Shown here in pieces: positions 40,101 through 50,991 of a stretch of DNA of 64,000 nucleotides. Made by a program: the position numbers and the translations under genes. Every line of letters begins with the position of its first letter. Position 1 is the stretch's first letter. This DNA comes from Parapristionchus giblindavisi (lineage: Eukaryota > Nematoda > Chromadorea > Rhabditida > Diplogasteridae): NCBI GenBank assembly GCA_943737045.1, contig CALSFV010000372.1:124001-188000 (forward strand). The letters are read 5' to 3'. The notes under the pieces were generated by a model. That model saw nothing but the letters and a program-made list of their open reading frames with translations. It had not been told where the DNA came from and made no database searches.

Positions 40101-43100
40101 TCGTAGTTAATGGTAGAGGCTACCCTCGATGATGCCGTGGCCGATGTTGATAGTAGCTCCCTCAACGTAAGTTGCTGATTCCATTAGGTTGGCTCCAAAC
40201 CTGGACGAAAACTAATTAACCTAACGATAATGATGAAAATAGAATAATGATATAACCACAAAATATATGAATTATAATGAAGAATACGGCGAAATTATAT
40301 GATGACATAATAAGTAGGAATACTCACTCGTAGTCGTTGTTATGGAATGGGAATAGATGTTAAAATAGGCTCCCCACCAGGCTCGAGAGTAGAATACTTC
40401 CATTCGTCGTTGTAGATTAGGTGCTCTAACTGAAATGAAAATAATTAATATGGGGAAAAAGTCAAGCTAAAAATGAGCAAAAGATGACGAAATGTGAAAA
40501 TGAGCAATAAACTTGATAAATGATGTAAAATAAATGATGTAAAAGTAAAATGAATAAAATTTGAGCAATAAATACGATAATAAACGAGAAAACAAACAAA
40601 AAATGAACAAAAAAAAGAAAATGCTAAAAATGAAGACTCACACGAAATCTACCGTAAGATAGGTTTCCACTTGATAGTCCATCGTGCACAAAAAATTATA
40701 TGAATAATAATGGTGTGATTGAAATTAATTATGCAATTTTTGCTGTAATTTTATATTAATTATTATTTTTCTCCTACTGGATCATGTTCTACATGGTCGA
40801 ATTGACTATATTGTAAAGAAAAAGCAAATCAATTCGTTGAAATAACGATTTAAATTGGCGATGAAGTTGTACAGTTGTAACTTAAAACGCAATTTTCTTT
40901 CATAATTTCAATTAATTATTAGCTCTTTTGTACTTTACTGAATTCTCCATAGTCGAATTGATCATATTGTCAAGAAAAATCAAAGCAATTCATAAATTTT
41001 CCAGTTGTAAAACTTTGAGTCGACCTAAAATTAATATTAGGTCGAATTTCAAAATTCCATCCGACAGAATTTTGCGCTGCGTCTTACTAAATAGGAAAAT
41101 GAAAACCGCGTCGCTCCATCTTTAATATCCGTTGGTCTCAAGAACTTTTTAGTTTTTACCGTAGTCTGACGGGGTTACGGTAATAGATATGGTGGTGCGG
41201 TCAATTGGAAAAATGTAGCGCCATCCCTGCTCTATCGATCAAAAAAAAGTATGACTTGATTGCTCTCTTGTGGCTCTCGTACGAACGTTTTGTCGTGAAG
41301 GCACTTTAGCTGACCCTCTTGTAGCTCTCTATATACTTTTGGATATGTTTCGTGATGAGTGTGTATTCTATTCCTGTTATACTTGATCAATCCACGTCAG
41401 CTATACGAGCAAAATATTAATTTGAGAGTGGTTGCTCTTTCATTTGATTGTTGCAGTTTCGAAAAAAAATTTAAATTAAATATTATTTATTCATTAATAT
41501 AATTAATTATTTAATGATTTTTTTTCTCAACTGCAGGCGTATGTGCTTCTGATGCTGTCTCAGAGGCAGCCACTCTCACATGTCTCATGAAGAATGTAGA
41601 CAATCCATCAATGCCTGCTGATTGTGAGAAGAGACTCCTGGAGGTGGGTTATTATTGATTGGTAAAGGAGCACCCTTAGCTAATTTTAATCTCCGCTTTC
41701 GTTTTCGAGAGAGTATTGCCATAACGAAAATGGTGTGCCTCGATTATTATCTCTAATTTTATGTAGAACCATGTAGAACCAAGTACCTAGAGTGATGCGT
41801 GAAATCACCTGCTTGGTACAGGAAGTGGTGGCATCAGTTGATGATTAGTCCACCGTAATCTATTCAGTCTGAGACCAATCAATCGATTGATTAAGGTACA
41901 ATACTTCTTTGCTCGTGATTGGACCCTCGACCCTGCCATGTACGAGGCTTGCCACGACGAAGCCGTCCGTAGGTACTGTATACTATTGATTGATCGATTT
42001 CGTCCCTGATTCAGGAATGGCGGTACATTCAACAATATATTGATTGATTAATTCAGATGCTCCGCCCAGCCCAATTGGCATCAGGCCAAGAATCCGACCA
42101 ATCAAGTCGACCCAGGACCAGCCATTCTCGCTTGTCTCTACCGTAATGCTTACGATGAGGAACACCCGGTATTGATTTATTGATTGATTGGCTATCGTAT
42201 TTTTAAATTATCGATTGATTGATTGTTGTTCAGATGTCACAAAAGTGTACGAACGAGGTTCATCGTGTACTTCGTTCTCGTGCAGTCAGAGTCAATCTAA
42301 TTCCTGATATCGAAATGAACTGCAGAGATGCCCTCTCCGAGTACTGTAGTCAGAATGTTGCTCCACAAGAGGTAAGGGAATACAGTAGACTTGAATACGG
42401 TATGTCAAAATTTCCCACTACTTGATGTCACTCATTAGTCATTTTGTTTATATATGAAGTTGCAAATAGGTGGAAGACTGTGGTTGTTGGCGAATTTGAC
42501 GATTTATTGATTGATTATTGATTGACTTTCAGGAGATGGATTGTCTCCAAAAGCACATGCACGAAGAGGAATTCCATCGTCGTCATCCCTCGTGTCAGGC
42601 AGCCATCGTCAAGTTTACCCAATTTGAAGCCAAGGTATACTGTAGCCGGTCCTGACAGTAATACGGTAACGTTGTCCTCGTTGCAGGATACCAAGCTCAA
42701 TCGTGCTCTCACTCGCGCCTGTAGACCTGTAATCCAGGCTCATTGTACGGTAAGTGATCATGGTTATTTGAATTTGCCCTTCCTAATACCGTATCCTGTG
42801 ATGGCGGTAGATTTAAATATTGTCGATTGATTTTTGCAGCAATTCTTGAACGAGGAGATTGATCACGGAGATGTGATGCAGTGTCTGCTCGAGAACAAGG
42901 AATCGGATGAGATGACGAACAAGTGCAGGTACGGTAGATAGATGGGGTTACGATAGTGGGCGGGGTCTTTACACGAGATTATATTGATTGATTGATTGAT
43001 TGATTGATTGTAGATCATATGTGAACCACTTCGAGCTACTCACGATGCGTGACTATCACTTCTCGTATCGATTCCAACAGGCTTGTGATGGAGACATCAA

Positions 43101-46100
43101 GAAACATTGTGCGACCGCTGGCAATGATAAGTAGGTTTTTTTTCAAGCAATACCAATTGATCATTTGCTAGTTAGCTATAGTCTAAAAAGACAGAGAAAC
43201 ATAAATATTGCTGGTTGAATGTTACAAAGTTTGATTTTACGGTGTTTTGCCTTTATTTATAACCATTACGTTCATACATTTTCAATCCCTCACTTAGTGA
43301 GGGTGACCCACTATATATTTGGCCCATTTTGAGGTCACTCGATACGAAATTGTTGTGTAAATACATGGAATACTGTGAATTGAAGTTATAATTGTAAAAA
43401 ATGAATGGGAAGAATAAATGAAAGCACGAGATAGAATAAATACGAGAAAGAAGCGAGAGAATGAGAGAAAGAAAGAGCAACGTCAAAGATATTACGGTAG
43501 TTGTATTTGTTGTATCATTTGAGCGTACGTATGATTTTTTATAATCATTTAAATTATGTGATTTCGATAGACGTTAAATGGATACATTTTCAGTGTTCGC
43601 CCCTGATCCTCGACTCAATTAAAGTTGACTCTAAAAAAATTACTTCATTTAATTAAGTTTTCATTGTGAAAACTGGGTCCTCACCGATAGTGACGAAACC
43701 TCACCGACGGTGGCGTTACGGTGAGGATCCAGTTTGCTCGCTCAATTCTGAATATTTTTTGATTTCCTTTTTGTGGCAGGTGAGATACTCGATAAAGAAT
43801 AGGGGCGACACAAAGAAATGGCGCTGAAAGGTTCATGCCGATTGCACAGCTTCGATTAGTGTCAATGTTATCAATGGAGCGCACATGTGATTGCTCGTTC
43901 TGACTATATTTCTTTGGACCCAGTTTGCTCACTCAATTCTGAATATTTTTTGATTTCCTTTTTTTTGCTGTCGAGGAACTCGATAAAGAATAGGGGCTGC
44001 ACAGTAACAGCTTATTACTCTAAGTTTAAATAGTCCTCCTGTCTATATAAGGACTTAGAAAAAAAAGTTAAATTTTCAAAAAAAAAAGTTTTTTTAAGAC
44101 CAAGTTTTCTGTACGAATCAGAAGATTTGGAGGAGTCTAACAATGATGATCAAAAAATGTCAAAATTTTTTTTATAACGTGAACTGGGATGATCTTTCTT
44201 ACGTGGTCTTTGATCTTTGCCTTCATTATCTCTTTCTATCGTACATCAATTGGAATAATTTGTTCTATTATTTATTTCTTATTCATTTAAACACATTTAT
44301 CAAGTATAATAATAAATGGCATACAATTCATTCAATCAATCGTTTCTATGAACATGCCGAGTCACTGTAGAATGTAAGGGTTTTTTTGGATTCTTTTTGG
44401 ATTAAAGAATCTTGCCAGGATTTCTTCAAGATCCGATTCCTTGGCATCTGCGTAGTCATCAGAGAGTTCATTAGCCATAGCTCGACCATCGGAATAACCC
44501 AGACCACTTCCGTCGAATTCATCAGTTGATTGATGGTTTGCCAACCATCGACGCTCGAATGCAGGCGTTGAAATCCTTAAAAATATGATTTATTTCTCAC
44601 AGTATTCAAATTGTAACATTGGTTTCCTCAATGGAATTTTTGATATAGCTATCGATATAATTACAGTAGTACTACAGTAACCTTTCGTAGCCATGGGACA
44701 ATTTGAAACGCAGAAGGCCCTCCTCGTTGAGCACATTCAGGGTGTCAACTGATTTGTGCTCTAATTGTATTTCAGTTTTTTGAGTCGTTCTCATATCTGC
44801 TCTCACGCCATATCAGTGTTCTTTGATCTTTCTCTTATCAAACTATATCTGCTCAAACCTGATAAGTTAGTAGTTTGTTTGTTCATACTTTTCATGTTGT
44901 GATCAATACAATTTATAATATGAATTTTAATAGAATAACGAATGCTTAAGAGCAAAGAAATTGATTTAAAAATTTATTCAGAAGATAAAGCCGGGACAGG
45001 TAAATAAAAATGCACAAATACAAATCAAAGAAAGCAATACTGCCGCACCACCATAACATCCGATCGTGAAGTGATCTGAAAATTTTAGCAAATTTACATG
45101 TTTAAGTGCTCCATTTTTTGCCCCCACCCCCCCCCCCCCCCGATTTTCTTTTCCAGCGGCAATGTGAGCCCACGTATGCCAACTATTATCATAGAACTGA
45201 CACGCATGTATCGTAGAATTAGTTTATCATTAAAAGTGAAAAAAATACAATGGAAGCGAAAAATGACGATTTTTCGAATGTGACCCACTATATTTTTGAA
45301 AAGTGACCCACTATATAAAAATAAAACGGTGAGGGGGTCGAAAATGTATGATTACGTTCCATTTATGCAAAAATAGCGTTCGAAATTTCCACTCTAGAGT
45401 TTACATGCGAACATCTCCGTCGTTGCGGCGGATGCACGTAATTATAAGGCAAATGTATCACCGCATTAGGCTACTTGATTGCTGAGAGTATAATGGAAAA
45501 TGCATGTGCTACATGGCACTACGACATCATTTGATACATTACCTTATCAGAATAGTATCTTCATCTACCATTTACAATATCGATTATGATTATAGATCAG
45601 AGATCATCCGCTGTCTATCCTCTGTGACCTTTGAGCATCGTGTCCTTGGCAACAGTGAAGATCTGACGAAGGAGTGTAGGAAGCAGCTGAGAGTCGCCTA
45701 TCTACAACAGGAACAGGTCGATGTCAGTGTCCATTCCGATTGTCACACAAGCACACACACATACACCACTTAAGCCCTGCCCATTTTTCGACCCTGGGAA
45801 ACTGCTTGAAATCTTTTGTTTGAAATTGGGGCTCTGAAATTTACTCCATTGCTTAAACCTCCGCCACGTTTTTCTCACTTGATTTCTTCTGGTGCTTTGG
45901 GTGTTCTTTCTCTCTGTGTGTCTATCTCTTTCTATATGTTGTGTGCCAAGCGTGAGTGTGCGTGTGGTGGGACGACGTGTACTAGTCGTACACCACACCA
46001 CCACCCATAATCCAACCCCTATGGGATCTACATATCTAATCTGTGGCGGCGGAGTGGTAACGTTTGATGGTTTGCAGTTTGACGACAAGGAGCACATGGC

Positions 46101-48874
46101 GGATGCTGATCCACAGTTGATGAGAAAGTGTAGTAGAGATATCAGAAGACTACAGTGTGATCAGGTGAAATTAATCGATACCAATCAATATTATGGTGAG
46201 ACTACAGTTGCAATTAATTCATTCGAGTTGTGCTTTTTGACGATGTATAGTGCGAGAGATTTGGTGATTGCGAATTGAGGATGGTAGACTGTTAGTCAAC
46301 TGTATCTTGGGTATTTTTGATTCAGGAAAATCGATAATCTGATTTTAAAATACATTATTGTTTCTCTAAAAGATGTGCTTGACGATGTATATCAGTGCTC
46401 ACTCGAGTTTTGGTGAATATGATATTTGAACATGGTAGATTAGTGTTTAGCAATTGATATTTGACCACAGTCACTGAAATGTATTTTGATAAATGTGACG
46501 TGTACGATTAATTACTAGCTGTAAGAAAGAAATGTAGAAAAGATTTACGTTGCCTAGTGATTGAGTGCAGATAAACTACTGATATAATGATAATATGGTT
46601 GATAGGATTAAGATTATATAAACATCTTATTGTAGGCTCGTACGTTCGAGGATACGATCGAGTGTCTGCGTGAGAAATATGAACAACTTGGTAAGTTGAT
46701 CTTTGATCGTTGATCTCTGATCTTTATCATAAACTCTTGCAGAACCCGACTGCAAGGCGATGATCTTTGAGCGTGAGAAGATTGAGGCTGTCGACAATGA
46801 GATGGACGATGAACTACAGGTAGGACGGGTCTCGACACGAATATCTCCAGGTTACGGTATCCATGATACTGATTATCGATTTATTTCAGAGTCACTGCAA
46901 ACCGGACATTGCCAAGTACTGTGCCGGATACAGAGAGAACGTACTCGAGTGTCTGTCCAATACGAAGATTGTACGACTCCTGCAACGACCCTGCATGAAG
47001 GTTACTGTAGCTGCTCATTCGATCAATCGATAATCAATAAATCAATTGTTGTAGATTGTACAAGAGCGTATGCTCGAAGCAGCCAAGGATGTTCGTCTAC
47101 GACCTGGACTTTTGGCCGCTTGCCAAGCTGAGACGAAACAATAGTATGCACATATTGATTGGTTTCGAATATTGATTTTCCACTCTGGAGTCGTAATTAT
47201 CGATCTATTTCTTTCAGCTGTCCCAAGGACTTTGAGAAGATCAGCAATCCCAAGTATGCTCGTCAAATGCTAGAAGGTACGGAAGTCATACGGCATGAAT
47301 CAATCAATAATGTGTTTTTTTTTATTCAGGAGTCGTTATCAATTGTCTTCGTGAGAAACTTCGTCAATCGGTGAACGAGAGAGTTCATCTTGGACAACAA
47401 TGTCAAGCTGAGGTAAATCGATTGATTATTGATTGATCTATTGATGGATTTATTGATTTATTGATCTGATATCGTCCTTTATTCAGATCTCAAAGGTCAT
47501 CCTCGAATCGGAGTTCGACGTCAAACTCGATCCCAATCTCTATGATGCCTGCAAGGGAGTAAGTGTTCACAAAGTTCAGAGATCAAAGATCAATTCTGGC
47601 CGTGTTTGTAGTTATGTTTATCTGTTTCTTCTTAGGTTATCGAGAAGCACTGCACACAGGCGGTTATCGAACGTACTGGAACGTATGAAAATGTAAGTGT
47701 CGGCTGGAGACCAAACCCGTCTGTCATCAGCCGCACCGATTAATATCTATTATATTGATTTATGATATTATCAGGTGCTCGAGTGTCTCAAGGCCGACTT
47801 CTACTCTGGTCAGATCAACAATGCAGAGTGCTCTGCTCAGGTAATGTACAGTATACGATGGCAGCATCTAAATTTTGTTAAATCCAAGTTCCCAATTATT
47901 GGAAAGGGAAATCATTTTTCCAGTTCATTATTGATGTTGTGAATGAATATTTTGTTTGTTTTTATGCCGTATGCATAAGTCAATCGAACTGACTTTATTT
48001 GGTGTGATAAATCAATATTCTTTTAACATATTTCATCGTCTTTCCAGATTGCCCTCCGTACTCAGGAAGCCATGGTTGATATCCATCTTGATCCCATCCT
48101 ATATCAATCGTGTGGAATAGACATTCAGAGAGTCTGTCATGATGTGCAACCAGGACATAGCCGAGGTACGGTATGCTGATAAGCTAATCGTGAACTGACT
48201 TTATTATGGGGAGACTGTAACTGTAACTGTAAAATGAATAATTGATCGTGTACTTGCAGTAATCGCTTGCCTGATGGACGCCTTGGCTGCTCGCAATCCA
48301 ATGATGACTCAGCCATGTATCGCTAAATTGAATGATAGAAACAAGTTGTGGAAGAAGGCCCATGATGTACGGTAGATTTAGGCTTACTGTAGGTTGACCT
48401 ACCGTAATCGATATCTATTTAGGATTACAACGTTGGTCTACCCGGAACGTTCGCTGAACTAGCAGCTGCCATCGATGCTCATCCACACAAGGTGAGTCCC
48501 GTTATGATCTCGTCTGAATACGGTATTCATAGGTCGAATAGCTAGGTTATCGGATTTTAAAATGCGGTCAGCTTTTTCAATTTTAGGCAAATTTGGCTCA
48601 AAATGCGGTCAGGTTTTTTTGATTTTTGTAAAATTTTGGCTCAAAATGCGGTCAGGTTTATCGATTTTTGGTAAATTTTGGCTCAAAATGCGGTCAGGCT
48701 TGGTACTTTGTAACATACTTTTCGACCTATGACGGTATTGTATTGTGATTATTGATTGATTGATTCTAGGTCTCGATTCTTGGATGGCTGGCCGGTATCG
48801 TCTTCTTCTTGTTCCTGATTGGTTGTTGTTGTGGACGAGTGACGAAGGGTAATCGTGAAATGAAGAATCGTTAG
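28149..48874 (+). CDS. Golgi apparatus protein 1 (GLG1/ESL-1 family), complete, 40 exons
   Basis: A 1149-residue type I membrane protein of the Golgi; vertebrate homologues bind FGFs and E-selectin. Exons: 28149-28203, 28331-28364, 29481-29547, 29698-29811, 30794-30875, 30936-31034, 31101-31168, 31216-31291, 31445-31539, 31731-31811, 31906-31992, 32065-32159, 32633-32722, 32793-32904, 32957-33037, 33098-33160, 33242-33311, 41537-41643, 41896-41972, 42057-42168, 42234-42371, 42533-42634, 42687-42749, 42840-42928, 43014-43130, 45596-45716, 46078-46164, 46636-46690, 46743-46819, 46890-47000, 47055-47143, 47218-47276, 47330-47412, 47487-47558, 47636-47692, 47775-47840, 48048-48165, 48260-48366, 48423-48491, 48770-48874. 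The start gives a signal peptide (MTIPRPILAILAISLTVYA). The lumenal part is made of roughly 60-residue four-Cys GLG1 repeats (for example EDFNLDRPMFFACRQDRE). The last exon is one transmembrane helix plus the family's short basic tail (CGRVTKGNREMKNR). Exon 29698-29811 uses a GC donor. Two introns (33312-41536, 43131-45595) are swollen by mobile DNA. Confidence 0.95.
29265..29392. repeat. CATAGGTCGAA-type MITE, copy 2 (decayed)
   Basis: In a GLG1 intron. ATCGTAGTACGAAAAGTACG then TTACAAACTACGAAG, ending CCACCTATGAT. It matches the 33399-33504 copy over the ACGTTACAAACTACGAAG block; ends are eroded. Confidence 0.6.
29788..30590. repeat. Three tandem 280-300 bp copies starting in a GLG1 exon end
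   Basis: The unit begins inside exon 29698-29811 with GCACTCGTTTGGCAGTTCAA and includes its GC donor (GGCGAGT). Diverged copies restart near 30068 (GAGCACTCTTTTGGTAGTTC) and 30368 (AAGGCATTATTTTGGTAATTC), each followed by GGCGAGATAATTATCA. Shared inner blocks are GAATCAGCCAGG, TTGCACATTTGTTTACGC and CACTGTTTATAAACAC. The two downstream exon-end copies keep splice-donor-like sites but no full exon. Confidence 0.85.
30598..30737. repeat. MITE with GACCA...TATGCATGAACAA ends
   Basis: GLG1 intron. The left end GACCATATGCATGAACAA pairs with the right end TTGTTCATGCATATAGCC then GCTGGTC. Inner TTTCCTGGAAA and TTTTCCCGGAAAACGG, plus a GACGTCA box. A related end may occur near 10641-10660. Confidence 0.75.
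33399..33504. repeat. CATAGGTCGAA-ended MITE, copy 3 (short form)
   Basis: In GLG1 intron 17, just upstream of the mariner. CATAGGTCGAAAAGTACGTT at the left and ATTCGACCTATG at the right; only remnants of the inner 45-bp unit remain. Confidence 0.8.
33602..34831 (+). mobile_element. Mariner element with broken transposase
   Basis: 1230 bp. Inverted ends TTAGGTTGTCGGGAAAGTC and GACTTTCCCGACAACCTAA are flanked by TA on both sides, the expected mariner target duplication. Transposase pieces appear in different frames: the N-terminal helix-turn-helix part (33833-34039), the first catalytic Asp in ITGDEKWVYYDN, the second in HDSPRHHVS, and the third in PPYSPGLAPSD with the C-terminal TERWRYICC. 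The order and D-D-D spacing fit the mariner (D34D) family. Stops and frameshifts separate the parts, so it is inactive. It sits in the same intron as the large satellite-bearing element. Confidence 0.92.
34853..34912. repeat. Twin GC-rich hairpins followed by a C tract
   Basis: TAGATGCGCCTACGGCGCAT is a perfect stem-loop; five bases later GCCGGGGGGTAAACCCCCC forms a second, followed by a run of C. It lies between the mariner and the large TIR element and may be the end of an older element. Confidence 0.7.
37139..37577. repeat. MITE inside the satellite, copy 1 (about 440 bp, 115-155 bp TIRs)
   Basis: ATCCAGATGAAAATTTGC at the left, GCAAATTTTCATCTGGAT at the right. The arms continue through AATGATATGTGAAGTCG and ATGCAGCAG blocks to GGCGCGCATTCGCCG. 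Open frames here are readings of the inverted arms. Confidence 0.85.
38469..38907. repeat. MITE inside the satellite, copy 2
   Basis: The same element 1330 bp further on. I see one clear base difference (CATTCGCCGCC against CATTCTCCGCC). It arose by duplication of array plus MITE, not by a second insertion. Confidence 0.9.
39690..40682 (-). pseudogene. Exon-like cassettes inside the large TIR element, probably a decayed gene
   Basis: On the minus strand a start-like exon 40682-40642 (MDYQVETYLTVDF, donor GTGAGT) is followed by three segments, each with an acceptor upstream and a donor-like site at its end: about 40429-40328, 40205-40080 and 39975-39855. Their 3' ends resemble each other (CAACAACTGGAAGTAAG, CAACAACTTGAAGTAAG, CAACGACTACGAGTGAG). 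A last segment near 39785-39690 stays open to a stop. Each cassette is open for 25-40 codons (for example EGATINIGHGIIEGS) but stops and phase clashes prevent one continuous reading. I do not recognise the protein. It may be cargo of the element or a host fragment it picked up. Confidence 0.4.
41663..41740. repeat. Family A MITE, short copy
   Basis: GLG1 intron 18. TAAAGGAGCACCCTTAGC at the left and AATGGTGTGCCT at the right, inner CTCCGCTTTCG and CGAGAGAGTATTGCC; internally deleted. Confidence 0.65.
44362..44756 (-). CDS. Two-exon coding-like fragment on the minus strand, unknown
   Basis: Exons about 44756-44690 (DTLNVLNEEGLLRFKLSHGY) and 44575-44362 (from ISTPAFERRW, then a Ser/Asp/Glu-rich segment SDDYADAKESDLEEILARFF and a stop after NPYILQ). 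They join in frame through an ordinary donor and acceptor (codon AG|G). There is no start codon or upstream exon that I can support, so this is the 3' part of a gene or a captured fragment. It lies inside the inverted-repeat block in a GLG1 intron, antisense to GLG1. The acidic composition and the KR near the end do not identify a family. Confidence 0.4.
44978..45075 (-). CDS. Possible terminal exon encoding a hydrophobic tail
   Basis: After a TTTTCAG acceptor the minus strand reads HFTIGCYGGAAVLLSLICIC then a further hydrophobic stretch to a TGA that overlaps an AATAAA signal. This looks like the last exon of a tail-anchored or GPI-type protein, but no partner exon is visible upstream. It could equally be chance. 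Confidence 0.25.
48528..48731. repeat. CATAGGTCGAA-ended MITE, copy 4
   Basis: In the last GLG1 intron. CATAGGTCGAATAGCTAGGT at the left, ACATACTTTTCGACCTATG at the right. Four tandem units of the AAATGCGGTCAGGTTT plus GGTAAATTTTGGCTC type lie between. Orientation is opposite to copy 1. Confidence 0.85.
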
Positions 48875-49738
48875 ATGCTAAATCTTGGCATCGTGCCAAG
48901 AATTGTGCAAGATTCCCACTGTTTTTTTTCTCTGCCAGTTGTAAAGTATGACGAATACACATACATACCTCTGTTTATCACATTGTGTTCTTGTGACCAA
49001 AGTAGGCATATTCATCCCCCTAATTAAGTGTATTATGTTGTATCGTTATTATCATTGTAATTGTGCTTTTGTTCACTTAAATATCCCTGTTGTTCGTCAA
49101 TTTAGTGTTAAGAATAGTATATACAGAGTGCATGATCGATCGATATTTATTCATATTATTTTTATTGTATCTATATATCTCCTATATCCGGCGACCGTTT
49201 CCCACCCTCGCATAATCTTAAATAATCACTATTACTAGTATATTCTCCCCCATCCCCAACCCCGTTTTAAATCCGATTTCTTGTGTTGTGAACCATTCTT
49301 AATATTCACTTTGTTTTGATCTTTGATCTTTTAATATTCTTTTCTTCCATTGGTTCATGGGTGTTTCTATTCATCATACTATTCTATTACTACGACCCTC
49401 CTACTACTACTATACTATGTAATCTCTTCTAAACTGTTGTGAATCAATCAATAACTCATAGTCAACCCTGCCCATTCTATTCTACCGTAGTCCGCATTTT
49501 ATTGATTGCTTTCCGAGGTTAACACAGTGATTGCCCCACTACCATCTACGTCAAATGTGTCTAAGTATTGGATCTATACACTTCCACAATAAATGGTTGT
49601 TATTTGTCGTTCTTGTCGGCGCACATCAGACAAGACTAATTGGACTTTTCACGAGGCATATTGTTGCACAATGAACATTTCTCAATGAATGTACATCGTG
49701 AAACAATTGGATTCTTTGAACCCCACTCATTTTGAAAC
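48875..49738. other. GLG1 3' flank, no gene recognised
   Basis: AT-rich sequence after the GLG1 stop. An AATAAA at 49588-49593 could end a long 3' UTR, but 714 bp is far for a nematode and nothing else marks the site. Confidence 0.4.
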
Positions 49739-50991
49739 TTAAGACACCGGCTCAGTAAGACTCCCGGTAGTGCCGGACATCGACCTCACCGATTTGGCTC
49801 AAAATTTTTTTGTGGATACCCCCATGGCCCCCATCACAAAATGGGTATTCATTTCGGCTGGGTCCTTGAAACATGAATGTGGCGGGTTCTCGAAATTTGA
49901 AAACTCGATTTTTACCAAAAAAAAGTGGAGCGACCTAGGTTCAATGTTAGTGTCGATTAATTACAAGTATGCCTAGACAACAAAAACTCGCTATAGGACG
50001 GTTCGGATATCCGATCGCAAACTGATTTTTTTACCTCCTCAAAACACATTAAAATTAATTAAATTTTTAAATTACAAAATCGCACAATTATTTTTGCCTT
50101 ATCTTATAGAGCAAAAAATTTTGCGTCGAATGAGGCTAAAAATTGAAAAATCGATAGACCCCTATTTTGAGAAAAATGGGCCTGACCATGACTCGAAAAT
50201 ATTTTTGCTTTTAAAACCCCTCATGTTTGTACTCATATTGAAGAGCTCGTCGAGTAGAACAACCTTCTTGTTGAACGTTTTATCTGAAACTCATGTACAA
50301 GAGAGTTTCACACGTTTTCCTGCAATTTTGAGTAAAACGAAAATGAAATATTTTTAAAACAAAAAAGCGCAGTCCAATTTTTGCCTCATCTTATAGAGCA
50401 AAAAATTCCGCGTCGAATGAGTGTAAAAAATAAAAAATCGATAGACCCCTATTTTGAGAAAAATGGGCCTGACCATGACTCGAAAATATTTTTGTTTTCA
50501 AACCCCCTCATGTTTGTACTCATATTGAAGATCTTTTTGAGTAGAACAACTTTCATGTTGAACGTTTTGTCTGAAACTCATGTACAAGAGAGATACACAC
50601 GATTTTATGACCACTTTTGAGTTAAGCGAAATAAAAATATTTTTTTGCAAAATCGTGTGTATCTCTCTTGTACATGAGTTTCAGACAAAACGTTCAACAT
50701 GAAAGTTGTTCTACTCAAAAAGATCTTCAATATGAGCACAAACATGAGGGGGTTTGAAAACAAAAATATTTTCGAGTCATGGTCAGGCCCATTTTTCTCA
50801 AAATAGGGGTCTATCGATTTTTTATTTTTTACACTCATTCGACGCGGAATTTTTTGCTCTATAAGATGAGGCAAAAATTGGACTGCGCTTTTTTGTTTTA
50901 AAAATATTTCATTTTCGTTTTACTCAAAATTGCAGGAAAACGTGTGAAACTCTCTTGTATATGAGTTTCAGATAAAACGTTCAACAAGAAT

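Larger units (their letters stand above)
35008..41338. mobile_element. 6.3-kb element with about 420-bp terminal inverted repeats and satellite interior
   Basis: The left terminal repeat 35008-35433 begins AGTATATTGAGAGCTACA. The right one, 40919-41338, is its diverged reverse complement ending TGTAGCTCTCTATATACT. Shared blocks include GTGCCTTCACG, AAGTCATACTTTTTT, ACCACCATATCTATTACCG and CAGTAAAGTACAAAA. Part of the inner terminal repeat is duplicated again at 40770-40900. The interior holds the CTATCTAA satellite (35431-39451) and exon-like cassettes (39690-40682). The structure resembles foldback-type elements. I could not define a target duplication. It lies wholly in GLG1 intron 17. Confidence 0.75.
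43258..45362. mobile_element. Possible 2.1-kb inverted-repeat block in a GLG1 intron
   Basis: The left edge TACGTTCATACATTTTC then CCCTCAC is matched, inverted, by the right edge GTGAGGGGGTCGAAAATGTA then TGATTACG. GTGACCCACTATAT occurs once near the left edge and twice near the right edge. Inside are a direct duplication (about 43735-43812 and 43924-44000, both CTCAATTCTGAATATTTTTT), a run of 16-17 C at 45124 and two minus-strand coding-like stretches. Short, diverged ends make the boundaries uncertain. Confidence 0.45.
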
